Part shown: positions 8,911-17,768 of the stretch, in pieces | How the letters are laid out: every line of letters starts with the position of its first letter | Numbering within the stretch: the stretch's first letter is position 1 | Source of the DNA: an uncultured Bacteroidia bacterium | GTDB taxonomy: Bacteria; Bacteroidota; Bacteroidia; Bacteroidales; F082 | Direction: 5' to 3' | Length of the DNA stretch: 64,000 nucleotides | Assembly (NCBI GenBank): GCA_902802535.1 | Contig: CADCML010000003.1 | Span: forward strand, 1-64,000 | The notes under the pieces: model-generated | The model's database searches: none | The model's input: the letters and a program-made list of their open reading frames with translations, nothing else | Told to the model about the DNA's origin: nothing | Translations under genes and position numbers: made by a program

Positions 8911-8963
8911 TCGTGGAAAGATTTGATTTGATTGCAACCACAAGAAAAAATGCTAAACCAATG
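8911..8963 (+). ncRNA. Probable SAM-II riboswitch in the metK leader
   Basis: The order of conserved blocks matches my recollection of the SAM-II (metA motif) aptamer: P1 5' strand GTGG (8913-8916), GATTTG (8920-8925), TTGCAA (8932-8937), P1 3' strand CCAC (8938-8941), an A-rich linker, GCTAAA (8952-8957), then a segment CCAATG that should form the pseudoknot with the P1 loop. Known members sense S-adenosylmethionine, and metK makes it, so the location fits feedback control. The pseudoknot pairing I can draw (ATTTG with CCAAT) has a mismatch, so a covariance-model score is needed. Confidence 0.65.
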
Positions 8964-8973
8964 CTTTTTCCTT

Positions 8974-8999
8974 GGGTTCCTGAGCCTGTCGAAGGACCC
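8974..8999. repeat. Dispersed repeat family D (GAGCCTGTCGAAGG) in the metK leader
   Basis: GGGTTCCTGAGCCTGTCGAAGG followed by ACCC forms a short imperfect hairpin. The core GAGCCTGTCGAAGG recurs inside a reading frame at 47,305-47,329, and in weaker form at 61,605-61,623. Here it separates the riboswitch candidate from the metK start. Confidence 0.65.
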
Positions 9000-9056
9000 T
9001 TTCAGTCAACACTTCCCACACAAATTCATTATTAACTAACTAATAAACAATTTGTT

Positions 9057-10328
9057 ATGGGTTATTATTTCACTTCAGAATCCGTTTCCGAGGGTCATCC
9101 CGACAAGGTAGCCGACCAGATTTCGGATGCCGTATTGGACGAGATTCTCCGTTATGATCCCACCTCCAAGGTGGCTTGCGAAACCTTAGTTACCACCGGC
9201 CTCGTCGTTGTGGCAGGCGAAATCCGCACCAACGCCTACGTTGAGATTCAGGACATTGCACGCCGCGTCATCAACCGCATTGGCTACAACAAGTCGGAAT
9301 ACCAGTTCGATGCACAGTCGTGTGGTGTTTTGTCGGCCTTGCACGGCCAGTCAAACGACATCTTCCAAGGTGTCAAACGAGAGGACGAGGAAAACCAAGG
9401 CGCCGGCGACCAAGGCATGATGTTCGGCTTCGCCTGCAAAGAGACCGAGAACTATATGCCCCTCACCATCGACCTCTCGCACCTACTGTTGCAAGAACTT
9501 GCCGCCATCCGCCGCGAGGGCAAGAAGATGACCTACCTCCGCCCCGATGCCAAGTCGCAAGTGACGGTGGAATACGGCGAAGGATGGAAACCTTTGCGCA
9601 TTGACACCATCGTCATCAGCACGCAGCACGACGAGTTTGCCGACGACGAGACCATGCAGAAGAAAATCGAAGCTGATGTACGCAATATCCTCTTTCCCAG
9701 AGTAAAGAAGCAGTTGCCCGTCCGCTTGAAACGGCTCTTCGGCGACAACATGAAACTCTATGTCAACCCAACGGGCAAGTTCGTCATCGGTGGTCCCCAC
9801 GGCGACGCAGGTGTGACGGGGCGCAAGATCATCGTTGATACTTACGGTGGACGCGGTGCCCACGGTGGCGGTGCATTTTCGGGCAAAGACAGCTCAAAAG
9901 TAGACCGTTCGGCAGCATACGCCGCACGCCATATCGCCAAGAACCTTGTGGCCGCCGGCGTCTGCGACCAAGCCTTGGTGCAGATTGCCTACGCCATCGG
10001 TAAGGCCGAACCTGTGGGCTTCTACATCAACACCGACGGCACCTCGCACGTTAAGATGAGCGATGCCGAAATCGCCTTGAAAGTCAAAGAGTTGGTCGAC
10101 ATACGGCCTTACTTCATCGTGAAGCGTTTCGGCCTCACCAACCCTATTTTCGAGGAAACGGCTTCGTATGGCCACTTCGGTCGCCAACCCGAAACCCGCA
10201 AGGTGGAGGTCTATTACGAGGACAACGACACCTTCCGCGAAGGCGAACACATCTACAAGAACGTGGAGTTCTTCGGATGGGAGAAACTCGACCTGGTGGA
10301 CAAACTGAAAGCGGCCTTCGGCTGCTGA
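9057..10328 (+). CDS. metK: S-adenosylmethionine synthetase
   Basis: A 423-residue enzyme making S-adenosylmethionine from methionine and ATP. Visible motifs: [20 protein letters not shown] (methionine and ATP site), the [10 protein letters not shown] loop, [39 protein letters not shown] with the catalytic lysine and aspartate, and the C-terminal [15 protein letters not shown]. Length is slightly above the roughly 390 of E. coli MetK, typical for Bacteroidota. It is monocistronic, between its riboswitch leader and a strong terminator. Confidence 0.98.
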   Translation: MGYYFTSESVSEGHPDKVADQISDAVLDEILRYDPTSKVACETLVTTGLVVVAGEIRTNAYVEIQDIARRVINRIGYNKSEYQFDAQSCGVLSALHGQSNDIFQGVKREDEENQGAGDQGMMFGFACKETENYMPLTIDLSHLLLQELAAIRREGKKMTYLRPDAKSQVTVEYGEGWKPLRIDTIVISTQHDEFADDETMQKKIEADVRNILFPRVKKQLPVRLKRLFGDNMKLYVNPTGKFVIGGPHGDAGVTGRKIIVDTYGGRGAHGGGAFSGKDSSKVDRSAAYAARHIAKNLVAAGVCDQALVQIAYAIGKAEPVGFYINTDGTSHVKMSDAEIALKVKELVDIRPYFIVKRFGLTNPIFEETASYGHFGRQPETRKVEVYYEDNDTFREGEHIYKNVEFFGWEKLDLVDKLKAAFGC

Positions 10329-10333
10329 CCAAC

Positions 10334-10367
10334 GAAAAAAAGCCTGCGTCACCGCAGGCTTTTTTCG
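10334..10367. terminator. Bidirectional terminator between metK and the TPR lipoprotein
   Basis: Stem AGCCTGCG/CGCAGGCT (10341-10348, 10353-10360) flanked by A-run and T-run, so it can end transcription from both converging genes. Confidence 0.85.
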
Positions 10368-10384
10368 TCTTAAGTCAAAGCTGC

Positions 10385-10930
10385 TTATAAATCAGAGTCA
10401 AACTCTTCGACTTCCATTTTCGACATCATGATCAAAGTCATGATTTCCTCCGGCGTCAGACCCAGATATTCGATGGATTTCTGGGCATCGTCAACCAAAT
10501 CGCTTTCAGGATATTCGTCAATCAGTCTCTGGAAGGTGGCATGGGCTTTGGCCGTATCGTTGAGTTGGTCGTTATAAACGTATGAGCCCAACGTCAACAA
10601 GGCTTGCGGAGCCCATCTCGATTCGGGAAATTGCTCCAGCAACTGGTTGCAAAGCTTCTCGCTCTGGTCGGCTTCCTTCAGCAAAACATTGATTTCCATG
10701 GCATGAAAGAGCCATTTCACTGCCGCTGTGTCGTTGGGGTTTTGATCAACATACTTAAGGTATTTCTCAGCCACTCCAGGCGCTTCCTTTTCGTTCAGTC
10801 TGCCATTTTCATTGAACAAGGTGGATTGGGCCTCTCTCAGCTCCTCAACGGTAATTTTGTGTTTCTCGCCACAGGCAAACAAACCGAGTGCCAACAAGGC
10901 GACAGCCATGATTTTCAAAGTCTTTTTCAT
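10385..10930 (-). CDS. TPR-containing lipoprotein
   Basis: The 181-residue product starts MKKTLKIMAVALLALGLFAC; LGLFAC is a lipobox with the lipidated cysteine at position 20. The rest is helical, with tetratricopeptide-like repeats (FHAMEINVLLKEADQSEKLCNQLLEQFPESR, YNDQ..TAKAHATFQRLIDEYPES), resembling outer-membrane assembly or TolB-associated TPR lipoproteins. It is the last gene of a ruvX-def unit, 11 bases after def. The exact partner is unknown. Confidence 0.75.
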   Translation of the reverse strand: MKKTLKIMAVALLALGLFACGEKHKITVEELREAQSTLFNENGRLNEKEAPGVAEKYLKYVDQNPNDTAAVKWLFHAMEINVLLKEADQSEKLCNQLLEQFPESRWAPQALLTLGSYVYNDQLNDTAKAHATFQRLIDEYPESDLVDDAQKSIEYLGLTPEEIMTLIMMSKMEVEEFDSDL

Positions 10931-10941
10931 TGTATTTCGTT

Positions 10942-11511
10942 TTATCTGTGTTTCTTTTTATGTGGGAATATCATACGATAGTCGACATCACACTTGCCGT
11001 CCATGATAGCACGCAACTTGCTTTGCAACAATGTTTTGCGCAACGGTGCTATGTTATCCACATAGACATGGCCTTGCAGGTGTTCATACTCATGCTGGAT
11101 AATGCGGGCACGGATGCCTTCGAAGACTTCCTCATGCTCTTGGAAGTTCTCGTCGAGATACTTGATGCGAATCTTGTCGGGACGCATCACCTCTTCGTAA
11201 AGGTTGGGCAAGCTAAGGCAACCCTCCTTAAAAGGCACCACATCGCCAAAAGTCTCAAGCAGTTCAGCATTGATGAAAGCTTGCTTGAAGTCTTTGGCTG
11301 CCGGATAATCAGGATAAAATGGATTGCCATCCACAATGAACAGGCGGATGGACTTGTTGACTTGAGGCGCGGCCAAGCCGACACCCTCGGAGTGCGCCAA
11401 GGTCTCCCACATGTCATTCAACAGCGTTTCCAATTCAGGGTAATCGGAGGTGATGGGCTGGGCAATGGCCTTCAGTGTTGGGTGACCGTATGCTACTATG
11501 GGTAATATCAT
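10942..11511 (-). CDS. def: Peptide deformylase
   Basis: A 189-residue metalloenzyme that removes the N-formyl group from new proteins. All three family motifs are present: EGVGLAAPQV, EGCLSLP with metal ligand C98, and HEYEH with ligands H140 and H144 and catalytic E141. It lies 49 bases after ruvX and 11 before the lipoprotein gene on the minus strand, so the three are probably one transcript. Confidence 0.97.
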   Translation of the reverse strand: MILPIVAYGHPTLKAIAQPITSDYPELETLLNDMWETLAHSEGVGLAAPQVNKSIRLFIVDGNPFYPDYPAAKDFKQAFINAELLETFGDVVPFKEGCLSLPNLYEEVMRPDKIRIKYLDENFQEHEEVFEGIRARIIQHEYEHLQGHVYVDNIAPLRKTLLQSKLRAIMDGKCDVDYRMIFPHKKKHR

Positions 11512-11533
11512 ATTTTGTGTTTTATCTTTTATT

Positions 11534-11563
11534 GGGCAGACACACGGGTCTGCCCCTACATTA
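11534..11563. repeat. Palindromic repeat, family C variant, between ruvX and def
   Basis: GGGCAGAC/GTCTGCCC arms (11534-11541, 11548-11555) followed by CCTACATT. The same hairpin plus CTACA layout recurs at 32,116-32,147, 34,211-34,238 and 54,902-54,936 with different arm sequences. Confidence 0.6.
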
Positions 11564-11977
11564 ATTCTTTATTGAATTCATATACGATTGCAGGATGATG
11601 GTGGCGGCAATGGTGTCGACCAGTTCTTTGTCCTGGCGTTTTGATTTGCTGAGGCCTGCGTCTATCATGGTTTGATGCGCCATCACGGAGGTGAAACGCT
11701 CATCGTAACGCACAATCTTCATGTCGGGCAGCAGTTTCTTCAGCCTGTTGACAATAGGCTCGATGTATTTCGAGCAGTCGGAAGGGTTGTTCTTCATGTC
11801 CTTGGGCTCACCGATGACGATTTGTTCGACTTCCTCGTGCTTCACGTAATCCAGCACAAAGTCGACGAGCTTGTGCGATTCCACCGTCGTCAGCCCATTT
11901 GCAATAATCTGCAACGGGTCGGTGACGGCAATGCCGCTCCGTTTACGTCCTAGGTCAATGGCCATGATTCTTGACAT
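11561..11977 (-). CDS. ruvX: RuvX/YqgF family Holliday junction resolvase-like nuclease
   Basis: The 138-residue product has the YqgF RNase H-like fold: N-terminal MAIDLGRKRSGIAVTDP with the first catalytic aspartate, central VIGEPKD, DERFTSVMA, and C-terminal KELVDTIAATIILQSYM with a conserved aspartate. Members act on Holliday junctions or in pre-16S rRNA processing. The start at 11977 follows TACTTTTG (minus strand, 11996-12003). A longer in-frame extension would run back through the tRNA-His gene and is rejected. Confidence 0.9.
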   Translation of the reverse strand: MSRIMAIDLGRKRSGIAVTDPLQIIANGLTTVESHKLVDFVLDYVKHEEVEQIVIGEPKDMKNNPSDCSKYIEPIVNRLKKLLPDMKIVRYDERFTSVMAHQTMIDAGLSKSKRQDKELVDTIAATIILQSYMNSIKN

Positions 11978-11995
11978 GTCGTTTGTTTTGAGGTG

Positions 11996-12003
11996 CAAAA
12001 GTA
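11996..12003 (-). promoter_or_regulatory. -7 element of ruvX-def-lipoprotein operon
   Basis: TACTTTTG on the minus strand, 19 bases before the ruvX ATG. Confidence 0.6.
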
Positions 12004-12060
12004 CACATTTTTCCGTAAACCAACAAAAAAAGAGGCTCCAACTGAACCTCTTCTTTTCTG

Positions 12061-12135
12061 GGTGGGAGATGGGATTCGAACCCACGACCCTCGGAACCAC
12101 AATCCGGTACTCTAACCAGCTGAGCTACACCCACC
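12061..12135 (-). tRNA. tRNA-His (anticodon GTG)
   Basis: The minus strand from 12135 reads GGTGGGTGTAGCTCAGCTGG, with the D arm, anticodon loop TTGTGGT (anticodon GTG), and T arm GTGGGTTCGAATCCCAT. The extra 5' G opposite C73 is the histidine identity element. The acceptor stem has one T-T mismatch and the anticodon stem one C-A mismatch. CCA is not encoded. TAATTTTG on the minus strand at 12,164-12,171 is its probable promoter. Confidence 0.93.
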
Positions 12136-12254
12136 ATCTGTTTCGCTCTCACGAAATCGGGTGCAAAATTACTACATTTTTCCGAAACGGCGATGATTTT
12201 TGCGTAAAATTTTCAAATTTTCTTTTTTCGTGGCCAAATCAAGGGCGAAATCCG

Positions 12255-12262
12255 TATTTTTG
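12255..12262 (+). promoter_or_regulatory. -7 element of the peptide permease gene
   Basis: TATTTTTG, 24 bases before the ATG at 12286. Confidence 0.55.
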
Positions 12263-12285
12263 ACGGCGCAATCGAAAGGTGTAAC

Positions 12286-13428
12286 ATGGAAGGAAAACAG
12301 ACACAAAACCAATCACCCAAAGCTTTGGCTTGGAAGCGGTTCCGCAGCAACAAGCTAGGAATGGTTTCGTGTGGTTTCGTGCTCCTTTGGGCACTGTTGG
12401 CCTTGTTTGCCTATCTCATCATCCCCGACAAGACACCCAACGCCAACCGACAAATCCTCGAAATCAGCACCAAAAAGCCAGGTTTCGAGGTGGACATGCT
12501 GATGATTCCAAAAGAAACTCCGCCTCAAAAAACACCATTTTTCTCTTTTTTGCTCAATGGACGACCCGATGATTGCATCTACTTGCCTTTCGACAGCATC
12601 CATGTTGACAAGGAGAAAACGATTGTGTATCTTTATCAAAGCGAGGAAAGTCTGAGTGTTAGGACGGATATCATTGACAATCAAGAATTAACAAATCTAT
12701 CTTTTGCCTCATCGAATGAGGCTGACAAATACATTCGATCGCATTGCGTGAAACACCGCAAGTTCCTTTTAGGCACCGACCAATTCGGGCGCGATTTCCT
12801 CAGCCGCTTGGTGTTGGGGAGCCGCATCAGCCTCACTGTTGGCTTCATCGCGGTACTGCTCAGTCTGATGATTGGCATCGTGATGGGCAGCTTGGGCGGT
12901 TTTTTCCGTGGCAAGGTCGACGACGCGGTGGTTTGGTTCATCAACGTGGTATGGTCCATCCCTACCCTGCTGTTGGTCATCGCAATTACTTTTGCCTTGG
13001 GCAAAGGCATCGCACAGGTGTTCATCGCCGTCGGTCTGACCATGTGGGTAGAGGTGGCACGCATCGTGCGTGGACAAATCCTTTCCATCCGTGAAACGAC
13101 TTTTGTAGAGGCTGGCCGTGCCTTGGGTTTCAGGAACTTGCGCATCATCTTCAAGCACATCCTGCCCAACATCCTCAATCCCATCATCGTGGTTTCGGCG
13201 GCCAACTTCGCCTCGGCCATCCTGCTTGAGGCAGGTTTGAGCTTCCTCGGCATCGGCGTTCAGCCACCCATGCCCTCGTGGGGCAGCATGATCAAGGAAA
13301 ATTATGCCTTCATCATCCTCGACGCGGCTTATTTGGCCATCCTTCCAGGCATCGCCATCATGCTCCTCGTGCTGGCTTTCATGCTGATTGGAAACGCACT
13401 TCGCGAGGCCTTGGATGTGAAAAACTGA
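12286..13428 (+). CDS. Oligopeptide/dipeptide ABC transporter permease (OppC/DppC type)
   Basis: A 380-residue inner-membrane permease. An N-terminal OppC-like segment (SPKALAWKRFRSNKLGMVSCG, first membrane helix about 24-46) is followed by an extracytoplasmic insert of about 110 residues and the LGTDQFGRDFLSRLVLGSRISL motif. The MetI-type membrane domain (about 165-375) contains the EAGRALGFRN..IFKHILPN coupling helix that docks on the ATPase. It is longer than E. coli DppC because of the insert. A matching double ATPase lies at 20,416 on the same strand; the OppB-type partner and binding protein are not in the window. Confidence 0.88.
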   Translation: MEGKQTQNQSPKALAWKRFRSNKLGMVSCGFVLLWALLALFAYLIIPDKTPNANRQILEISTKKPGFEVDMLMIPKETPPQKTPFFSFLLNGRPDDCIYLPFDSIHVDKEKTIVYLYQSEESLSVRTDIIDNQELTNLSFASSNEADKYIRSHCVKHRKFLLGTDQFGRDFLSRLVLGSRISLTVGFIAVLLSLMIGIVMGSLGGFFRGKVDDAVVWFINVVWSIPTLLLVIAITFALGKGIAQVFIAVGLTMWVEVARIVRGQILSIRETTFVEAGRALGFRNLRIIFKHILPNILNPIIVVSAANFASAILLEAGLSFLGIGVQPPMPSWGSMIKENYAFIILDAAYLAILPGIAIMLLVLAFMLIGNALREALDVKN

Positions 13429-13590
13429 TGCAACCTTTATGTTTGGGAATGGCTTCGCCAGAAATCTTAGAAAATCATGTCAAAATCCATCAGAAATGAT
13501 TTTCTCTGATTTTCAATATATTTTCAAAGATTTCTACACGCAGTGTATACCATATTAATTTAAGGTGTTTCCCATTTCCCAAAAAAGTTG

Positions 13591-13598
13591 TATCTTTG
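13591..13598 (+). promoter_or_regulatory. -7 element of tRNA-Leu (and possibly tig-clpP-clpX)
   Basis: TATCTTTG, 13 bases before the tRNA 5' end. No other clear match precedes tig, so tRNA and tig may share a transcript. Confidence 0.6.
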
Positions 13599-13611
13599 CG
13601 CCCTCAAAATC

Positions 13612-13693
13612 GCGGGTGTGGCGGAATTGGTAGACGCGCCAGACTTAGGATCTGGTTTCGAGAGAAGTAAGGGTTCGAGTCCCTTCATCCGCA
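13612..13693 (+). tRNA. tRNA-Leu (anticodon TAG)
   Basis: GCGGGTGTGGCGGAATTGGT start, anticodon stem-loop CCAGACTTAGGATCTGG with TAG, a class II variable arm, T arm GGGTTCGAGTCCC and acceptor 3' strand CATCCGC with discriminator A. It is an 82-base leucine tRNA with one G-T pair in the acceptor stem; CCA is not encoded. Confidence 0.95.
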
Positions 13694-13721
13694 CAAAGTA
13701 TATATAATCAATAATTTAGAA

Positions 13722-15074
13722 ATGAACATCACACAGACCACAAAAGGAGACAACCTGATCTCCATCAAAATCAATGTTGAGAAAACCGACTACGAAGAAA
13801 CCGTCAACAAAACCTTGAAGCAGATGCGCCAAAGGGCCAATGTGCCCGGTTTCCGTCCCGGAATGGTGCCTATGGGCATGATTAAGAAGATGTATGGCGC
13901 CTCCGCCAAGATGGAAGCCCTGAACACCGTCGTTTCCGACAGCCTCAACAAGCATATCGTCGACAACAAGCTCGACCTCCTCGGCTATCCCCTCAGCGAC
14001 ACCGAGTTGCAGCAACCCACCGACCTTGAGAAGGACGACAACATCGACTTCTACTTCGAGGCCGCACTCCGTCCCGAAATCAATGTCGACTACACCAATA
14101 CGATGGTCGACTTCTACCATATCGTCCCGACCGACGAGGAAGTGGACAAAGTCATCGAAGACCTGCTTGAACGCAACCCCAACACCAGCCATCCCGAAAC
14201 GGTGGGCGAAGATGACCGCATTGAAATCAAGATTCGCGAAGCCAAAGACGGCAAGGAAGTGGAAGGCGGTTTCGAGAAAGACGGCCTCTACTTCAACATG
14301 AGCCAAATCAAGAACAAGACCCAGCGGAAGAAATTCATCGACAAGGAAGTGGGTTCCGAGTTCATCGTCAACTTCGCAAAGGTGTTCGGTTCGGAAGAAG
14401 AAGCCGCCAAGATTTTGGGTGAAGGTGCTCCCGCCGCTTCCGATTTCAACATCATCATCGACGACTCCATCCGCAACGAAAAACCCGAGCTCGACGAGGA
14501 CTTCTTCAAGAAGATTTTCCCCGACAAGGAAATCAAGGAGCTTGACGAGTTCAAGAAGGCCGTCAAAGCCGAGATGGAGAAGCAGCACGAAGCCGAAATC
14601 GACCCGATTCTGTTCAACAAGATGATTGACGAGCTGGTGGCCGCCGTCAGGTTCGACCTGCCCGACGCCTTCATGAAGCGTTGGATTGTCGACAACAGCC
14701 AGGGCAAAATCAGTGCCGAGGACATCGAGAAGAACTATGAGAAAGAATACGTGAAAGGCCTGCGTTGGCAACTCATCGAGGACAGCATCGTGAAGGCCAA
14801 CCCCCAGCTCATCATCACCGACGAGGAAGTGAAGAACTTCGTGCTGAAGCAAATCTTCCCCGGCATCGACTATGCCACCGTTGAAGACGACATCAAGGCC
14901 AACTTGGACAAGATTGCCGCCAACTACCTGAAGGACGAAAGGCAAGTGAGTCAAATGAAGAACCAGCTGGCCGACATCAAGATGACGCAATTCCTGAAGG
15001 GCAAAATGAACATCAATTATGCCGAAGTCACTTATGCGGACTTCATGAAGAAACTCGAGGAGGAGCGGAAATGA
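13722..15074 (+). CDS. tig: Trigger factor
   Basis: A 450-residue ribosome-associated chaperone and prolyl isomerase. The N-terminal ribosome-binding region contains VPGFRPGMVPMGMIKKMYG, the counterpart of the GFRxGxxP signature. A diverged PPIase-like middle (about 150-245) and a long helical, highly charged C-terminal domain follow. Its stop overlaps the clpP start by four bases (ATGA), and tig-clpP-clpX is the common gene order linking nascent-chain folding with proteolysis. Confidence 0.95.
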   Translation: MNITQTTKGDNLISIKINVEKTDYEETVNKTLKQMRQRANVPGFRPGMVPMGMIKKMYGASAKMEALNTVVSDSLNKHIVDNKLDLLGYPLSDTELQQPTDLEKDDNIDFYFEAALRPEINVDYTNTMVDFYHIVPTDEEVDKVIEDLLERNPNTSHPETVGEDDRIEIKIREAKDGKEVEGGFEKDGLYFNMSQIKNKTQRKKFIDKEVGSEFIVNFAKVFGSEEEAAKILGEGAPAASDFNIIIDDSIRNEKPELDEDFFKKIFPDKEIKELDEFKKAVKAEMEKQHEAEIDPILFNKMIDELVAAVRFDLPDAFMKRWIVDNSQGKISAEDIEKNYEKEYVKGLRWQLIEDSIVKANPQLIITDEEVKNFVLKQIFPGIDYATVEDDIKANLDKIAANYLKDERQVSQMKNQLADIKMTQFLKGKMNINYAEVTYADFMKKLEEERK

Positions 15075-15748
15075 TCAATGAATTCCAAAAATACGCCACC
15101 AAGCACTTGGGGATGAACACCCTGAGCCTTGAGCAATACATGTCGAAAGTCAGCAGTCAAGGTTACATCAGCCCGACCGTCATCGAGGAGCGCCAACTCA
15201 ACGTGGCCCAGATGGACGTGTTCAGCCGCCTGATGATGGATCGCATCATCTTTCTCGGCACCGCCATCGACGACTATGTGGCCAATGTCATCCAAGCCCA
15301 GATGCTCTTCCTTGAGTCGACCGACTCGAAGCGCGACATCCAAGTCTACCTCAACTCGCCCGGAGGCAGCGTCTACGCTGGCCTTGGCATTTACGACACC
15401 ATGCAGTTCATCAGCCCCGACGTGGCTACCATCTGCACCGGCATGGCCGCATCGATGGCCGCCGTGTTGATGTGTGCCGGCACCAAAGGCAAACGCTCAG
15501 CCCTGCCCCACTCGCGCATCATGATCCACCAACCCATGGGCGGCGTGGAAGGTCAGGCTACCGAAATTGAAATCACGGCCCGCGAAATCCAGAAGCTGAA
15601 GAAAGAACTCTACGAAATCATTGCCAAACACTCTGGCCAGACCTACGACAAGGTCTGGGCCGACTCCGACCGCGACTATTGGATGACCGCCGAGGAAGCC
15701 AAGGCATACGGCATGATTGACGAGATACTCATCAAGAAGCAAGCTTAA
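15071..15748 (+). CDS. clpP: ATP-dependent Clp protease proteolytic subunit
   Basis: A 225-residue serine protease subunit that assembles into a double heptameric ring. The catalytic triad is visible: S128 in GMAASMAAV, H153 in MIHQPMGG and D202 in SDRDYWM. The N-terminal 30-odd residues before the core form a short extension typical of Bacteroidota ClpP. It overlaps tig by four bases and ends three bases before clpX. Confidence 0.97.
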   Translation: MINEFQKYATKHLGMNTLSLEQYMSKVSSQGYISPTVIEERQLNVAQMDVFSRLMMDRIIFLGTAIDDYVANVIQAQMLFLESTDSKRDIQVYLNSPGGSVYAGLGIYDTMQFISPDVATICTGMAASMAAVLMCAGTKGKRSALPHSRIMIHQPMGGVEGQATEIEITAREIQKLKKELYEIIAKHSGQTYDKVWADSDRDYWMTAEEAKAYGMIDEILIKKQA

Positions 15749-15751
15749 GCT

Positions 15752-16984
15752 ATGGCAAAGAAGTCAGGCGTTTGTGCATTTTGCGGCAGAAAAGCGACAG
15801 AAGTCCGGTTGCTCATCCAAGGTCTTGATGCTGAGATTTGCGACAGCTGCGCCGAACAGGCCCACCTCATCGTCAAGGAACAGTTTGGAAACGAAGACAA
15901 GACCTTCAGCTCCAAAGGCTTTGCCCTAAAAAAGCCTACCGAAATCAAGGCCTTCCTCGACCAATACGTCATCGGACAAGACGAAGCCAAACGCACCTTA
16001 GCCGTGGCCGTCTACAACCACTACAAGCGCATCAGCCAAAAAGTGCAGGCCGACGAAGTGGAAATCGAGAAGTCGAACATCATCCTTGTGGGCGAGACTG
16101 GCACAGGCAAAACCTTGTTGGCTCGCACCATCGCCAAGATGCTCAACGTGCCTTTCGCCATCGCCGACGCCACCGTCTTGACCGAAGCCGGCTATGTGGG
16201 CGAAGATGTGGAGAACATCCTCGTCCGTCTGCTGCAAGCCGCCGACTACGACGTGCAGGCCACCGAACGCGGCATCGTCTTCATCGACGAAATCGACAAG
16301 ATTGCTCGCAAGAGCGACAATCCCAGCATCACCCGCGATGTGTCGGGTGAAGGCGTACAACAAGCCATGCTGAAACTCTTGGAAGGCTCGGTCGTCAACG
16401 TGCCACCGCAAGGCGGACGCAAGCATCCCGAGCAAAAGATGATTGCTATCAACACGAAGGACATCCTCTTCATTGCCGGAGGTGCCTTCGACGGTATTGA
16501 GCGACTGATTGCCGCCCGCAAGCGCACCAATGTCATCGGCTACGGTGCCGGAGGCAACGAGGTCTTAGATAAGAACAACATGCTCCAGTACCTCTCGCCC
16601 GCCGACCTCAAGAAATATGGTTTGATTCCTGAAATCGTCGGCCGTCTGCCCGTCATCACCCACCTCAATCCTTTGGATGCCGAAGCGTTGAAACGCATCC
16701 TCACCGAGCCGAAGAACGCTCTGGTAAAGCAGTTCCAGAAACTCTTTGCCATGGACCACATCAATTTGATCATTAAGGATGAAGTGCTCGACTTCGTAGT
16801 GGAGAAAGCCATAGATTTCAAGGTGGGCGCGCGCGGATTGCGTTCCATCATGGAGGCCATCTTGAACGATGCCATGTTTGAACTGCCTTCCGACATCAAC
16901 GTGACGGAATTGGTCATCGACCGCGCCTACGCGGAAGCCAAACTAGAGAAATCGGGAATGCAGAAGCTCCATGTGGGAGACTAA
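15752..16984 (+). CDS. clpX: ATP-dependent Clp protease ATP-binding subunit ClpX
   Basis: A 410-residue AAA+ unfoldase that feeds ClpP. The N-terminal zinc-binding domain has C8, C11, C30 and C33. The AAA+ core shows Walker A GETGTGKT, the pore loop GYVGEDVE, Walker [10 protein letters not shown], and the IGF-loop area. The C-terminal sensor-2 region reads [13 protein letters not shown]. It is the last gene of the tig-clpP-clpX run and is followed by a terminator. Confidence 0.98.
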   Translation: MAKKSGVCAFCGRKATEVRLLIQGLDAEICDSCAEQAHLIVKEQFGNEDKTFSSKGFALKKPTEIKAFLDQYVIGQDEAKRTLAVAVYNHYKRISQKVQADEVEIEKSNIILVGETGTGKTLLARTIAKMLNVPFAIADATVLTEAGYVGEDVENILVRLLQAADYDVQATERGIVFIDEIDKIARKSDNPSITRDVSGEGVQQAMLKLLEGSVVNVPPQGGRKHPEQKMIAINTKDILFIAGGAFDGIERLIAARKRTNVIGYGAGGNEVLDKNNMLQYLSPADLKKYGLIPEIVGRLPVITHLNPLDAEALKRILTEPKNALVKQFQKLFAMDHINLIIKDEVLDFVVEKAIDFKVGARGLRSIMEAILNDAMFELPSDINVTELVIDRAYAEAKLEKSGMQKLHVGD

Positions 16985-16990
16985 AACAAT

Positions 16991-17017
16991 GGCGGCCTGA
17001 TGGTCGCCGTTTTTTTT
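16991..17017 (+). terminator. Terminator after clpX
   Basis: Stem GGCGGCC/GGTCGCC with loop TGAT followed by eight T. Confidence 0.8.
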
Positions 17018-17073
17018 GGCACAATACTTGCATACAGTTCCGCGTTGAACTACTAAAAATAGGAGACCAAACG

Positions 17074-17766
17074 ATGAAAAGAATAGCCTTAGCCGTACTG
17101 ATTGCTTTGTTGAGCCTTAACGGTTTCGCCCAAATAGTTGACAAGGTCGACAAAGCCAAGAAAGTGGTGACCGTCAAGAAAAGCCAACCACAGCAGCCCC
17201 AATCCGCCGTGGTCGATTTCTCCGAACCTGCTGAACCCATCACAGGTACGGTGGTCTACGGCCGCATCGATGAGAATGGCGATACCACGCTGATTGTCTA
17301 TTTGCCCGAAGTCGACATCGACCTGATGCAACGCTACCTGCAAATCACCGAGACAAACAAGGGCCGTCGTTTAGCCCGCAACGTGAAAAAGGTGTATCCT
17401 TACGCCAAACTTGCCGGCGCGAAAATGAAGGAATACGACTCGATTCTGGCCAACGTGACCAGCGAGTTCGACCGCCACATGCTGATGAGGCAGGCTGAAA
17501 AGGAAATCACCGACCAGTATACCGAGGAGCTGAAGAACCTCACCATCACCCAAGGCCTCATCCTGGTACGTCTCATCGACCGCGAAACGGGCAACACCAC
17601 ATACCAAGTGGTCCAAGAACTGCGCGGCAAAATGCGCGCCTTCTTCTACCAAGGCTTCGCTCGGCTATGGGGTTACAACCTAAAGGAGGAATACGACCCG
17701 CACAACAACCCTGAAGACGACGATATTGAAACGATTATGACTTTGCTGGAACGAGGAGTGATCTAA
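17074..17766 (+). CDS. DUF4294 family secreted protein
   Basis: A 230-residue protein with a signal peptide (MKRIALAVLIALLSLNGFAQ). A charged linker rich in K and Q is followed by the DUF4294-type domain: DENGDTTLIVYLPEVDI, NVKKVYPYAKLAGAKMKEYD, ITQGLILVRLIDRETGNTTY and FYQGFARLWGYNLKEEYDP. The family is restricted to Bacteroidota and has no assigned function. It converges on the CvpA gene with a shared terminator. Confidence 0.8.
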   Translation: MKRIALAVLIALLSLNGFAQIVDKVDKAKKVVTVKKSQPQQPQSAVVDFSEPAEPITGTVVYGRIDENGDTTLIVYLPEVDIDLMQRYLQITETNKGRRLARNVKKVYPYAKLAGAKMKEYDSILANVTSEFDRHMLMRQAEKEITDQYTEELKNLTITQGLILVRLIDRETGNTTYQVVQELRGKMRAFFYQGFARLWGYNLKEEYDPHNNPEDDDIETIMTLLERGVI

Positions 17767-17768
17767 CA

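Noticed and set aside
11978-12100. Longer start for ruvX
   Set aside because: The extension would translate the tRNA-His gene and lie upstream of the TACTTTTG promoter at 11,996.
13716-14990. Long open frame (424 codons) opposite the trigger factor gene
   Set aside because: It is a mirror of the strongly biased codons of tig; its translation is low-complexity (V, D, G, L-rich) and has no promoter of its own.
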